A stretch of DNA of 64,000 bases, taken from positions 1 through 64,000 of the forward strand of contig JADJOU010000001.1 in NCBI GenBank assembly GCA_016713645.1, written 5' to 3'. Source of the stretch: Bacteroidota bacterium (GTDB taxonomy: Bacteria > Bacteroidota > Bacteroidia > Chitinophagales > JADJOU01). The notes below the pieces were generated by a model. The model saw nothing but the letters and a program-made list of their open reading frames with translations, was not told the origin of the DNA and searched no databases. Position numbers and translations under genes: made by a program. Each line of letters starts with the position of its first letter. Within the stretch, counting starts at the first letter, position 1. Below, piece by piece: positions 1-9,485 of the stretch.

Positions 1-591
1 TCAGCACTTGATGCAGCAGCACCTACAACCGGTGTGCCTGCACAAGGAGCAGATGCGACAATCGTCACATTATAGTCCTCCGTCTCCCCCCAATTGAAAC
101 TTAAACAAGGTGTAATCGCTGCACCAGTATTACCTTCACAGCTATCACACGAAACCTTGTCGTGCCTACGGTTGCAGTGCCTGGAACCAAAACGTTTGTA
201 GAAAGCGTGAAAGTAGGTCCACTTGGATAAGTTCCTGGCGAAGCATATACTTTCTCCCCTGCATCAACAAAGTCTCCATCGGAGTTCCAATCGATAAAAG
301 CAGCAGCACCTGTATTAAAATTTCCACCACAAGTCCTATAGTCACACCAAATGGGTAATTTACTCCCGTGAAAATATTTGTGGTTGGTCCAGATGCAGTA
401 AAGTCAGAATATCGATTCTGAATTCCCGCTGGCGGTGCAGTCGCACAATTTGTCGTATTGCTCAATCCTCCAAGCGTGACATTAAAAATATCCTCATCTG
501 CCGTCTGAGTTGCACTCGATGCACAATACTGCGCATTGAGTATATTAAAAGCAATCAAAGACAAAATGATAATAGAATAGAACTTTTTCAT
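1..591 (-). CDS. Secreted GEVED-domain protein, 3' part outside window, two frameshifts
   Basis: Secreted protein beginning with a clear signal peptide (MKKFYSIIILSLIAFNILNA, cleavage before QYC). The first about 80 residues read in one frame. The sequence then continues in a second frame near 335 (CGGNFNTGAAAFIDWNSDGD, followed by TRFRVI) and in a third frame near 150 (CEGNTGAA, NWGETEDYNVTI). The DWNxDGxF and GETEDY signatures are those of the GEVED domain common in T9SS-exported Bacteroidota proteins. Both breaks are explained by one missing base in a doublet (GGAACTTG read as GGACTTG; GCTTGT read as GCTGT). Sequencing error is therefore more likely than true decay, though a pseudogene is possible. 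The C-terminus, which should hold the sorting signal, lies beyond the window edge. Exact function is unknown. Confidence 0.75.
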
Positions 592-731
592 ATTAACTTA
601 TTTTATAAAAAACATATAGACGTAAAAGTAAGACTTTTTTTTTAAAAGATTAATTTTTTAAAAAAAAAGTTAAAAAAGTTTTAAACAATCTGGGGAGAAG
701 TCAAAAGGAGACTTTGGAAAAGAAAAAAAAG
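592..731. other. AT-rich spacer with poly(A) runs
   Basis: Upstream region of the GEVED gene, made mainly of A and T homopolymers. The run next to the tRNA (about 722-730) forms a T tract on the minus strand just after the tRNA-His 3' end and could help terminate it. No open frame of note. Confidence 0.4.
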
Positions 732-806
732 GGAGACTAATGGGGCTCGAACCCACGACCCTCGGTACCACAAACCGATGCTCTAACCAACTGAGCTATA
801 ACCTCC
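732..806 (-). tRNA. tRNA-His (anticodon GTG)
   Basis: Read on the minus strand this folds into a complete cloverleaf. The D stem is GCTC/GAGC. The anticodon stem is TCGGT/ACCGA with loop TTGTGGT, giving anticodon GTG (His). The T arm contains TTCGAGC. The acceptor stem pairs over seven positions with one G-T wobble at each of two pairs, plus an extra G(-1) opposite C73, the identity element of tRNA-His. CCA is not encoded: C73 is followed by a T-rich run. Stand-alone tRNA with no neighbouring tRNA genes. Confidence 0.95.
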
Positions 807-822
807 GTAATTTTTGAAGTCA

Positions 823-830
823 CAAATGTA
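823..830 (-). promoter_or_regulatory. Bacteroidota -7 element upstream of tRNA-His
   Basis: On the minus strand this reads TACATTTG, a match to the TAnnTTTG -7 element of the Bacteroidota primary sigma factor. It lies 17 bases upstream of the tRNA 5' end. No properly spaced TTG (-33) was found, so only half of the promoter is supported. Confidence 0.45.
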
Positions 831-917
831 CGTCAAAAAATGTAATTTCAGAAAAAAAAATATAAAAAAGGAATCCTAAAATGAAAAACTATTTTTGCAA
901 ACTATAAATTTACAAAT

Positions 918-2306
918 ATGAACTACGACATTATTGTTATTGGATCTGGGCCAGGCGGCTATGTAGCGGCGATTAGAGCTGCTCAATTGGGTTTTAAAAC
1001 CGCGATTGTTGAAAAAGAAAATCTAGGAGGAGTTTGTCTCAACTGGGGCTGTATTCCCACCAAGGCTCTTTTAAAATCAGCTCAAGTATTTGAATATATC
1101 AATCACGCGGCTGATTATGGCATTTCTGTTAAAGGTGCGCAAGCCAATTTTGATGAAATGATCCAGAGAAGCCGAGGCGTCGCTGATGGCATGAGCAAAG
1201 GCATCCAATTTCTCATGAAGAAAAATAAAATTGACGTTTTAGAAGGTTATGGAAAAATAAAACGCGGCAAAGTCGTTGAGGTAACGGCAAAAGATCAGAC
1301 AAAAAAAGATTATTTATCCAAGCATATTATCCTTGCTACAGGCTCTAAAACCAGGGAATTGCCCAACCTAAAACAAAATGGAGAGACCATTATCGGGTAT
1401 AGAGAGGCGATGACTTTAAAAAAGCAACCAAAATCTATGATTGTTGTCGGGTCTGGCGCGATAGGGGTAGAATTTGCTTATTTCTATCACAGCATTGGGA
1501 CCGAAGTGACTATTGTTGAATTTGCAGAGCAAATCGTACCGAGAGAAGATGCGGATATCTCCAAAGAATTAGGCAGAGTTTTCAGAAAAAAAGGCATTCA
1601 AATAATGACTTCTGCCTCTGTAGAAAAAGTCACTGCTACAGCAAAGGGATGTGAAGTGGAAATTAAAACAGCAAAAGGCATCGAGGTAAAGCAATGCGAT
1701 GTAGTGCTCTCCGCTGTGGGGATTGCATCAAATTTAGAAAATCTCGGACTCGAAGAACTCGGCGTTAAAACTGAAAAAGGAAAAGTCGTTGTTGACGGCT
1801 ATTATCAAACGAATGTTCCTGGTATCTATGCAATTGGAGATATTATTGATACACCTGCTCTTGCGCACGTTGCATCAGCGGAAGGAATCACTTGTGTAGA
1901 AAAAATCGCTGGCATGCATGTTGAAACGATAGATTACAACAATATTCCTGGTTGCACCTATTGCGCTCCAGAAATTGCCTCAGTGGGATATACAGAAAAG
2001 GCTGCAATCGATGCTGGATATAAAATAAAAGTAGGAAAATTTCCATTTTCTGCATCGGGAAAAGCAAGCGCTGCTGGAGCTAAAGAGGGATTCATCAAAG
2101 TGATTTACGATGAAAAATATGGAGAATTATTAGGTGCACATTTTATTGGCGCCAATGTCACAGAGATGATTGCAGAAATTGTTGTCGCTAGAAAATTAGA
2201 AACAACTGGTCATGAAATTTTAAAAGCCATTCACCCGCATCCCACGATGAGTGAGGCGATCATGGAAGCCACTGCCATGGCCTATGGGGAAGTAATTCAT
2301 CTATAA
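918..2306 (+). CDS. lpdA: Dihydrolipoyl dehydrogenase (E3)
   Basis: FAD-dependent E3 that reoxidises dihydrolipoamide of 2-oxoacid dehydrogenase complexes with NAD+. Full length at 462 residues. It begins with the FAD-binding GxGPGG motif (residues 9-14) and has the redox disulfide GGVCLNWGC with C40 and C45. The NAD-binding motif VGSGAIGVEF lies in the middle, and the catalytic His-Glu pair is in HPHPTMSE (H441, E446) of the C-terminal dimerisation domain. It stands alone. The E2 subunit of this window (pdhC) is 48 kb away, so this E3 may serve several complexes. A TAnnTTTG-like -7 (TATTTTTG at 890-897) sits just upstream, but no TTG box was seen. Convergent with pdxJ. Confidence 0.96.
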   Translation: MNYDIIVIGSGPGGYVAAIRAAQLGFKTAIVEKENLGGVCLNWGCIPTKALLKSAQVFEYINHAADYGISVKGAQANFDEMIQRSRGVADGMSKGIQFLMKKNKIDVLEGYGKIKRGKVVEVTAKDQTKKDYLSKHIILATGSKTRELPNLKQNGETIIGYREAMTLKKQPKSMIVVGSGAIGVEFAYFYHSIGTEVTIVEFAEQIVPREDADISKELGRVFRKKGIQIMTSASVEKVTATAKGCEVEIKTAKGIEVKQCDVVLSAVGIASNLENLGLEELGVKTEKGKVVVDGYYQTNVPGIYAIGDIIDTPALAHVASAEGITCVEKIAGMHVETIDYNNIPGCTYCAPEIASVGYTEKAAIDAGYKIKVGKFPFSASGKASAAGAKEGFIKVIYDEKYGELLGAHFIGANVTEMIAEIVVARKLETTGHEILKAIHPHPTMSEAIMEATAMAYGEVIHL

Positions 2307-2315
2307 ATCCAAATT

Positions 2316-2347
2316 GAGATTGCTGGATTTAATCATTCAGCAATCTC
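2316..2347. terminator. Hairpin between lpdA and pdxJ
   Basis: A perfect 10-bp inverted repeat (GAGATTGCTG ... CAGCAATCTC, 12-nt loop) lies between the convergent genes and overlaps the last codons of pdxJ. No T run follows on the plus strand, so a termination role is inferred from position only. Confidence 0.35.
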
Positions 2348-3057
2348 TTATACATGGGTATAACATTCTCTAAACCCAAGTAAAGACAATCCCTAACGAG
2401 TGCATGGCCAATTGAAACTTCTAAGAGGTTTGGAACATGCTGTTTAAAGAATTTCAAATTATCTAAATTCAGATCGTGTCCAGCATTGACACCAATGCCA
2501 ATCTCACTGCAGAATAGGGCTGCCGATTCAAATGGTTTAATGGCGCGCTCTTTATTATCCGCAAAATCTTCCGCATATTGCCCTGTATAAAATTCAATTC
2601 GATCTGCACCAATTTGCTTCGCCATTTCCAACTTTTTAAAGTCTGTTTCCATAAACAATGCCACCCTCAAATCATGAGATTTTAATTCATGCAAAATGTC
2701 TTTTAAAAAGTGTTCCTGTTGAATAGTATCCCAACCCTCGGAAGAGGTCAAAGCATCAGGCAGATCGGGAACTAAGGTCACTTGAGTTGGCTTAATTTTA
2801 CAAACCATTTTTATAAATTCTGCGCTAGGATAGCCTTCAATATTGTATTCACAAACATCTGTAGGTAAAAAAGCACCTAATTCAAAAGCATCCACTCTTT
2901 TTATATGGCGCTCATCTTCTCTTGGATGTATGGTAATCCCTTCTGCTCCATAGCGAATGGCATCTTTAGCAAATTGCAAAACATCGGGGATATTGCTTCC
3001 GCGCGAATTTCTGAGCAGTGCAATTTTATTGATATTGACAGATAGTTTTGTATGCAT
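2329..3057 (-). CDS. pdxJ: Pyridoxine 5'-phosphate synthase
   Basis: Cytoplasmic TIM-barrel enzyme that condenses 3-amino-2-oxopropyl phosphate with 1-deoxyxylulose 5-phosphate to give pyridoxine 5'-phosphate (DXP-dependent vitamin B6 pathway). The 242-residue length is normal. Family signatures are the N-terminal LSVNINKIALLRNSRG, the HPREDERHI phosphate-site motif and GIGVNAGHDLN near residue 190. Read away from ahcY on the same strand, but a strong terminator lies between them, so it probably has its own promoter. Confidence 0.95.
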   Translation of the reverse strand: MHTKLSVNINKIALLRNSRGSNIPDVLQFAKDAIRYGAEGITIHPREDERHIKRVDAFELGAFLPTDVCEYNIEGYPSAEFIKMVCKIKPTQVTLVPDLPDALTSSEGWDTIQQEHFLKDILHELKSHDLRVALFMETDFKKLEMAKQIGADRIEFYTGQYAEDFADNKERAIKPFESAALFCSEIGIGVNAGHDLNLDNLKFFKQHVPNLLEVSIGHALVRDCLYLGLENVIPMYKRLLND

Positions 3058-3081
3058 AATTCGAAATTTAAAATAAATTAT

Positions 3082-3117
3082 AAAAAAATGGGGAAAATTC
3101 TAAAATCTTTCCCCATT
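3082..3117 (-). terminator. Rho-independent terminator of ahcY
   Basis: Minus-strand hairpin with a 9-bp stem (ATGGGGAAA/TTTCCCCAT) followed directly by seven T. It sits 40 bases past the ahcY stop codon. Confidence 0.85.
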
Positions 3118-3156
3118 GTACCCTTAAAAAAAGGTTATTGTATTCTTTAGACTAGA

Positions 3157-4470
3157 TTAATATCTGTAATAATCTTGCTTAAATGGACCTTCCACTTTTA
3201 CGCCGATATAATCAGCTTGATCTTTACTCAATTCTTCCAATTCAACACCAATTTTTCCTAGGTGAAGTCTTGCAACTTTCTCATCTAAATGCTTCGGCAA
3301 AACATACACTTTGTTTTCATAATTTGCAGAATTGGCCCAAAGTTCCAATTGCGCTAAAGTTTGATTTGTAAATGAATTAGACATAACAAATGATGGGTGA
3401 CCTGTTGCACAGCCTAGGTTCACAAGACGGCCTTCAGCAAGAACGATTACATTTTTTCCATCGATTGTATACATATCCACTTGTGGTTTGATGGTGTCCT
3501 TTGAATTGCCATAGTTGCTATTCAACCAAGCCATATCAATTTCATTATCGAAGTGACCAATATTACAAACAATGGCCTTATCTTTCATCGCTTTGAAATG
3601 CTCACCAGTGATGATGTTCTTATTTCCTGTAGCTGTTACAACGATATCTGCATTTTTAACTGCATCTTTCATTTTCTTTACTTCAAATCCATCCATAGCT
3701 GCTTGAAGCGCGCAAATTGGATCGATTTCAGTAACTGTAACTCTAACGCCACAACTCGCCAAAGAAGCTGCAGAACCTTTGCCCACATCTCCGTAACCAG
3801 CAACTACAGCTGTTTTTCCAGCCATCATAATATCAGTTGCTCTTCTGATTGAATCAACTAAAGATTCTTTACAACCGTATTTATTATCAAATTTTGACTT
3901 CGTAACTGAATCATTGATGTTGATTGCAGGCAATGTCAATGTGCCATTCTTCTCTCTCTCATACAATCTATGAACACCTGTCGTAGTCTCTTCAGAAATT
4001 CCTCTGATATCTTTTACTAATTCAGGGTGTTTATCCAAAACTAAATTTGTCAAATCACCTCCGTCATCCAAAATCATATTGAGGTATTTTCCACCTTCAA
4101 ATGCATTGATGGTTTGCTCTATACACCAATCAAATTCTTCTTCATTCATGCCTTTCCAAGCATAAACTGGAATACCTGCAGCAGCTATAGCAGCAGCAGC
4201 GTGATCTTGTGTAGAGAAAATATTACAAGAACTCCAAGTAACTTCTGCACCTAATTCTTTTAATGTTTCAATCAATACAGCTGTTTGGATTGTCATGTGA
4301 AGACAACCAGCAATTCTAGCTCCAGCCAATGGCTTAGAAGCACCGAATTCTGCTCTCAATGACATCAAACCTGGCATTTCTGCTTCAGCCAATCTGATTT
4401 CTTTTCTTCCCCATTCTGCAAGAGAAATATCTTTTACTTTATACATTTGTTTTTGTGTTGTAGCACTCAT
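3157..4470 (-). CDS. ahcY: Adenosylhomocysteinase
   Basis: NAD-dependent S-adenosyl-L-homocysteine hydrolase. It splits SAH into homocysteine and adenosine and so relieves product inhibition of methyltransferases. 437 residues with family motifs: HMTIQTAVLIETL near residue 57, NINDSVTKSKFDN in the middle (catalytic Lys/Asp region), the NAD-binding GYGDVGKG, and the C-terminal Lys-Tyr tail ending DYYRY. The start ATG is preceded by an AT-rich divergent region shared with pyrG. On the minus strand that region carries TATTTTTG, a TAnnTTTG match. No SAH riboswitch-like structure was recognised in the short leader. Confidence 0.97.
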   Translation of the reverse strand: MSATTQKQMYKVKDISLAEWGRKEIRLAEAEMPGLMSLRAEFGASKPLAGARIAGCLHMTIQTAVLIETLKELGAEVTWSSCNIFSTQDHAAAAIAAAGIPVYAWKGMNEEEFDWCIEQTINAFEGGKYLNMILDDGGDLTNLVLDKHPELVKDIRGISEETTTGVHRLYEREKNGTLTLPAININDSVTKSKFDNKYGCKESLVDSIRRATDIMMAGKTAVVAGYGDVGKGSAASLASCGVRVTVTEIDPICALQAAMDGFEVKKMKDAVKNADIVVTATGNKNIITGEHFKAMKDKAIVCNIGHFDNEIDMAWLNSNYGNSKDTIKPQVDMYTIDGKNVIVLAEGRLVNLGCATGHPSFVMSNSFTNQTLAQLELWANSANYENKVYVLPKHLDEKVARLHLGKIGVELEELSKDQADYIGVKVEGPFKQDYYRY

Positions 4471-4549
4471 CGTGTTTAATTTAAAAATTTGGACTGCAAA
4501 AATAGTACATTTAATTTATTTTTTTTTATTTTATTTGGCTAAATCAAAA

Positions 4550-4557
4550 TAGCTTTG
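4550..4557 (+). promoter_or_regulatory. Candidate -7 element of pyrG
   Basis: TAGCTTTG matches the TAnnTTTG element 27 bases upstream of the pyrG ATG. The nearest TTG is only 12 bases upstream, which is shorter than usual, so the -33 box is not supported. Confidence 0.4.
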
Positions 4558-4583
4558 CACCCCGTACTGCATAATACTTGATC

Positions 4584-6178
4584 ATGTCAAAATACATTTT
4601 TGTTACGGGGGGGTTACTTCATCATTGGGAAAGGGGATTTACGCCTCTTCACTTGCCAAACTACTACAAGCACACGGATTTAGCGTCACCATTCAAAAAT
4701 TTGATCCATATATCAATGTCGATCCAGGTACTTTGAACCCCTATGAGCATGGAGAATGCTACGTAACCGACGATGGGGCTGAAACAGACCTCGATTTAGG
4801 GCACTACGAGCGCTTTTTAAATGTACCCACCTCACAAGCAAATAATGTCACTACAGGTAGAATCTACCAAACGGTGATAGATAAAGAGAGACGAGGAGAA
4901 TTTTTAGGCAAAACGGTCCAAGTTATCCCTCATATTACGGATGAAATTAAACGGCGATTTAAACTACTCACTGTTGATAAAAAATACGATATCATCATCA
5001 CTGAATTAGGAGGAACTGTTGGAGATATTGAATCGCTGCCATACGTAGAAGCGGTGAGACAGTTCATTTGGGATGTCGGCGAAGACAATGCTATTGTTTC
5101 TCACCTTACCTTAATCCCTTATTTAAAAAGTGCTAAAGAGTTAAAGACCAAGCCCACTCAACACTCAGTGAAAATGCTCTTAGAGAGCGGAATTCAGCCA
5201 GATATTCTCGTTTGTAGAACAGAATATAAATTGGAAAAGGAAGTGCGCACAAAACTTGCTCAATTTTGCAATGTAGAATATGATGCCGTCATTCAAATGA
5301 TCGATTGTGATACGATATATGCTGTGCCGCTTGAAATGCTCAAAGAAAAGCTCGATACAACTATTCTAAGGAAATTAAAATTAAAATCTCGTCAGACGCC
5401 TAATTTAGACAAGTGGAAAGCCTTCTTGACTAAGTTGAAAAGCCCAAAGAAAACGGTAAATATCGCCTTAGTAGGCAAGTATATTGAACTTCAAGACGCC
5501 TACAAGTCAATTTACGAATCTTTTATTCATGCAGGCGCTGTACACAGTTGCAAAGTCAATGTACACACCATTCACTCGAAAGACGTCACTGTTGAGAATG
5601 CGGAATCACTTTTGAAGGATATGGATGGAGTACTCATTGCACCGGGCTTTGGAGGAAGGGCGATTGATGGAAAAATAGAGGCTATTCGATTTATTCGAGA
5701 AAACAATATTCCTTTCCTCGGCATCTGCCTTGGAATGCAGATGGCTGTTATCGAATACTCACGCAATGTGCTCGGTTATAAAGACGCTCATTCTTCCGAA
5801 ATGAATGCAAAGTGCAAACACCCAGTTATCCATTTGATGGAAGATCAAAAAAACATCAAGAAAATGGGCGGTACCATGAGATTGGGCGCTTATCCTTGCA
5901 CAATCTCTAAAGGGTCAAAAGCATTCAAAGCGTATAAAGAAACGAATATATCAGAAAGACATCGCCATCGCTATGAATTCAACAATGATTTTAGAGAAGC
6001 ACTTGAAAAAAATGGGATGATTGCAACTGGAATTTACAAAGAAAAAAATCTCGTTGAAATCATTGAAATACCAAGTCATAAGTGGTTTGTAGGTGTTCAA
6101 TATCACCCTGAATTAAAAAGTACGGTTGAGAATCCTCACCCGCTCTTCGTCGCTTTTGTAGAGGCTTGTTTAAAGTAA
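4584..6178 (+). CDS. pyrG: CTP synthase, frameshift in codon 8-10 G run
   Basis: Converts UTP to CTP using glutamine, the last step of pyrimidine nucleotide synthesis. The natural start is ATG 4584 (MSKYIFVTG). A run of seven G at 4607-4613 then leaves the frame one base short: eight G are needed to read on as GGVTSSLGKGI. Apart from this the protein is intact at about 531 residues. The synthetase domain contains KFDPYINVDPGT and the GELGGTVGDIES-type motif. The class I glutamine amidotransferase domain has the nucleophile Cys in FLGICLGMQ (about residue 382) and the His-Glu pair in VQYHPE. The indel lies in a homopolymer of an essential gene, so an assembly error is the best explanation. Three bases separate its stop from the convergent purC. 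Confidence 0.93.
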
Positions 6179-6181
6179 AAA

Positions 6182-7120
6182 TTATTTATTTAGAAACGCA
6201 AGTACATTCTCTTCGATGCGCTGAAGGATATGCTCTTGAGGATATTTTACAAACGAATTTCCCGTGATTAATTCATACAATTCTATATATCTATCCGAAG
6301 TCATTTGTAAAAATTCATCTGACATAATCGGCATGGTCTGATTCTCTTTTCCTTGAAACCCCTCTCCTATCAGCCATTGACGAACAAACTCTTTGGAGAG
6401 CTGCTGTTGGGGAAGGTTATTGTCAAAATTACTTTGATAGGGCTCCGCATAAAAATACCGAGATGAATCTGGCGTGTGAATTTCATCGATAAGCACGATT
6501 TCTCCCTCTTTTGTTTTACCAAATTCATACTTAGTATCGACCAATATCAATCCTCGTTCACGCGCCATTGATTGGCCTTTCTGAAACAATGCCCTTGTAT
6601 ACTTTTCAAGAATCGAATAATCACTAGCGGAAACAATCCCATTTGCAATGATATCTTCCCTAGAAATATCCTCATCATGCCCAGCATCCGCCTTTGTGGT
6701 TGGAGTAATAATGGGTTCCGTAAATGCTTCATTTTCGCGCATTCCATCCTGCAATTTCACGCCACATAATGTTCGCAAACCACTTTGATAAGTCCTCCAT
6801 GCATGGCCAGTTAAATAACCGCGAATAACCATTTCAACTTTAAATGGTGCACATTTTAAGCCGATGGAAACATTTGGATCCGGCGTTGCAATCAACCAAT
6901 TCGGACAGATATCTTTAGTTTGAAAAAGGAAGTGAGAAGCCGTCTGATTGAGCACTTGGCCCTTATAAGGAATAGGCCTAGGTAATATACAATCAAATGC
7001 AGAGATTCTATCAGTCGCAATCATTAACAGTTTATCGCCTAAATCATAAACATCTCTTACTTTGCCGTGATAAACGGCTTTCTGATTAGGGAAATTGAAA
7101 TTTGTATTTGCTACTGCCAT
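6182..7120 (-). CDS. purC: Phosphoribosylaminoimidazole-succinocarboxamide synthase
   Basis: SAICAR synthase of purine biosynthesis, which ligates aspartate to CAIR with ATP. 312 residues, the longer yeast-like form usual in Bacteroidota (E. coli PurC has about 237). Signatures are HGKVRDVYDLG at the N-terminus (ATP-binding), TDRISAFDCILPRPIPYKG, and KYEFGKT...IVLIDEIHTPDSSRYF, the classic SAICAR synthase signature. Complete, with an ATG start. Convergent with pyrG; it is the only purine gene at this locus (purM is at 58.7 kb). Confidence 0.96.
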   Translation of the reverse strand: MAVANTNFNFPNQKAVYHGKVRDVYDLGDKLLMIATDRISAFDCILPRPIPYKGQVLNQTASHFLFQTKDICPNWLIATPDPNVSIGLKCAPFKVEMVIRGYLTGHAWRTYQSGLRTLCGVKLQDGMRENEAFTEPIITPTTKADAGHDEDISREDIIANGIVSASDYSILEKYTRALFQKGQSMARERGLILVDTKYEFGKTKEGEIVLIDEIHTPDSSRYFYAEPYQSNFDNNLPQQQLSKEFVRQWLIGEGFQGKENQTMPIMSDEFLQMTSDRYIELYELITGNSFVKYPQEHILQRIEENVLAFLNK

Positions 7121-7151
7121 AAAAAATTTTTAGTTAATAATGCTAACTAGT

Positions 7152-7671
7152 CTACTTAATTATCAAAATAAAACTAGCATCAATATCAGTTGAGCCAACA
7201 TTTTGAGAACCACTTTTAATATTGGGTTGATGCTTTAAAACAACATCTAATGAACCTTTGCTTGCCGCTACAGTTGTAACTTCCACTTTTAGACCCAAAG
7301 GAAATTTATTGTCGTCTTCATCTAAATAGCGAAACGCAATATTGGCATCTAACGATGCATTGAAAAAAATTTGATGATCATTTTTTTCTGCACTAATTTC
7401 AGACGTAAGTTCTTTTTACACTTCCTGAAACTTCATTAAAAAAAGTCACTTGAAATGTGTCACTAATTGATTTAGAAAGGAAAATGGTATCGCTGAATGT
7501 CTGACTAGAAAGTTTCTTATAAACAAATGTTTTATTGAGCTTAGTGGAGAACACTTTCACCGTATTGATTGACTCTGCAGTATTATTTACTATTGTATCA
7601 GGAGTGCAGGAAACCAAAAGCAACACTACCGAAATAAAAATACTAATTTTTGTCTTGTTAATTATCTTCAT
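7152..7671 (-). CDS. Small lipoprotein of unknown function, frameshift
   Basis: N-terminus MKIINKTKISIFISVVLLLVSC is a lipoprotein signal peptide with the lipobox Cys at residue 22, so export and lipidation are expected. The first frame stops at 7399. The next frame continues without a break (TSEISAEKNDHQIFFNASLD to SFILIIK, stop 7152-7154), giving a product of about 172 residues. The change corresponds to one extra base (or two missing) near 7405. No conserved domain was recognised. The second half is Ser/Asp/Val rich and likely beta-structured. It follows purC's upstream region on the same strand but has no obvious functional link. Confidence 0.6.
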
Positions 7672-7858
7672 TATTCTCGATTTACCCTTATTTAATGAGC
7701 GTGTAAATGTATTTCTTTGTTTATGATACTGTTGTTAATTTTCCGAAATAAACGGCGTATAAACACGCTATATCTGTTATTTTACCACCACAACGAATCA
7801 AAATTAGCGAGTACCGCTTAGTAATTCCAATCACGCAGGCATTCAAAAACGGCTACAA

Positions 7859-9371
7859 TCAGCGCTTTTCAGTTCTTTTTTGTTTCCATTGATTCGAACT
7901 TGAAGTAGCCTGAGTGATCGCCACAGAAGCAGTACCTTGACTATTATTCGCATAGTGATTGGCTATAAATTTCGAAATCTTATTCTTCTCTTCGTCAGTG
8001 ATAATGTGGTTGAGCATGTCTGGCGTATAATGATTTGCGACAAAATGCGTATCAAAATTTCCATTCACAAAATTCGGATGATTGATGACAAATAATCCAA
8101 AATCCAAGGTTGTTTTCAATCCTTTAATTTTGAATTCACCAATGGCTCTTTTCATCCTTTCAATAGCCTCAGTCCGATCTTTGCCATAAGTTATCAATTT
8201 TGCAATCATTGGATCGTAGTAGATGGGAATATCCATCCCCTCTGAATATCCATCATCAACGCGCACTCCAGGTCCTTCTGGCTTTTTATATTCCTCTAGT
8301 TTTCCAATATCAGGTAAAAAATTATTCTGAGGATCTTCCGCATAAACCCTCAATTCTAAAGCATGTCCATGAATACTTAAATCCTCTTGTTTGAACGAAA
8401 TGGCATGCCCTTCAGCAATCTTTATTTGTTCTTTGACCAAATCAACTCCTGTTATCAATTCGCTGACAGGGTGCTCAACTTGGAGCCTCGTATTCATTTC
8501 CAAAAAATAAAAATTGAGCTGATCATCTAAAATAAATTCCCACCGTTCCCGCATTGGTATAATTACATGACTTACCGGCATTGACTGCTGCTTCTCCAAT
8601 TTTCTTTCTTATTTCAGGAGTGAGCACACAACTGGGCGCTTCTTCAATAACCTTTTGATGTCTGCGCTGAACACTGCATTCGCGCTCAAATAGGTGCACG
8701 ATATTGCCATGATTATCTCCTAAAATCTGAACCTCTATGTGCCTTGGATTCTTTACGTATTTTTCTATAAAAACAGCATCGTCACCAAAAGAATTTCTGG
8801 CCTCGCTCATTGCTCTTTCCATTTGCTCTTCAAACTCTCCTTCATGCTCAACAATTCGCATCCCCTTGCCGCCACCGCCAGCAGAGGCTTTTATTAAGAT
8901 TGGATAGCCAATTTCATTTCCCAATCTCTTTGCTTCGGGTATGTCAGAAATTGCTGTATCTGTTCCTGGTACCAATGGTGTATTGAACTTTTTAACTGCA
9001 TTTTTAGCCGCCAATTTACTTCCCATAATTTCAATTGCCTCAGGGCTAGGACCAATAAAAATCAAATTCGCTTCACGCACCTTTCTACAAAATTCAGCAT
9101 TTTCACTCAAAAAACCATAACCTGGATGTATAGCATCCACCTTATATTGGTGGCAAATTTCAATGATTTTATCCCCCAATAAATAGGATTGATTCGAAGG
9201 GGCTGGGCCTAGGCAAATTGCTTCATCCGCAAACCGAACATGGGGACTATTCCTATCAACTTCAGAATACACGGCTACAGTTTTTATTCCCATTTCACGA
9301 GCAGAACGCATAATTCTCAATGCAATTTCTCCTCGATTTGCCACTAAAATTTTATTGATTTTTCTTGTCAT
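7859..9371 (-). CDS. accC: Biotin carboxylase subunit of an acyl-CoA carboxylase, frameshift
   Basis: Carboxylates biotin with bicarbonate and ATP for an acetyl-/propionyl-CoA carboxylase. The start MTRKINKILVANRGEIALRI (ATG 9369-9371, or 9377 one codon pair upstream) opens the biotin carboxylase N-domain. The ATP-grasp glycine loop KASAGGGGKGMRI, HIEVQILGD, and FLEMNTRLQVEHPVSE (catalytic Glu/Arg) follow. The reading frame breaks near 8540: TVGIYFR then stop, while the next frame gives EFILDDQLNFYFLEMN. One extra G in GTGGG explains it. Joined length is about 505 residues, longer than E. coli AccC (449) and as in many Bacteroidota propionyl-CoA carboxylase alpha-type subunits. No biotin carrier or carboxyltransferase gene is adjacent. 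Substrate therefore cannot be fixed. Confidence 0.88.
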
Positions 9372-9439
9372 ATTCATTGGATGAAGTAAGGCAAAGATAA
9401 AAGATTGTATTAAAAAAATGAAGAGAAGAATAAAAGAGA

Positions 9440-9468
9440 TTGAATGAGTCAATATTTCCCTATATTTG
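9440..9468 (+). promoter_or_regulatory. Bacteroidota promoter of the VWA lipoprotein
   Basis: TTG at 9440-9442, an 18-base spacer and TATATTTG at 9461-9468 form a full match to the TTG/TAnnTTTG consensus. The -7 ends 17 bases upstream of ATG 9486, which places transcription start very close to the gene. Confidence 0.7.
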
Positions 9469-9485
9469 GTGCAACTTGCCAGAAT

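Noticed and set aside
1..591. Calling the GEVED gene a true pseudogene
   Set aside because: The two breaks are single missing bases in doublets, the same error type seen in essential genes of this window.
4471..4583. SAH or SAM riboswitch before ahcY
   Set aside because: The leader is short and AT-rich, and no conserved riboswitch core was seen.
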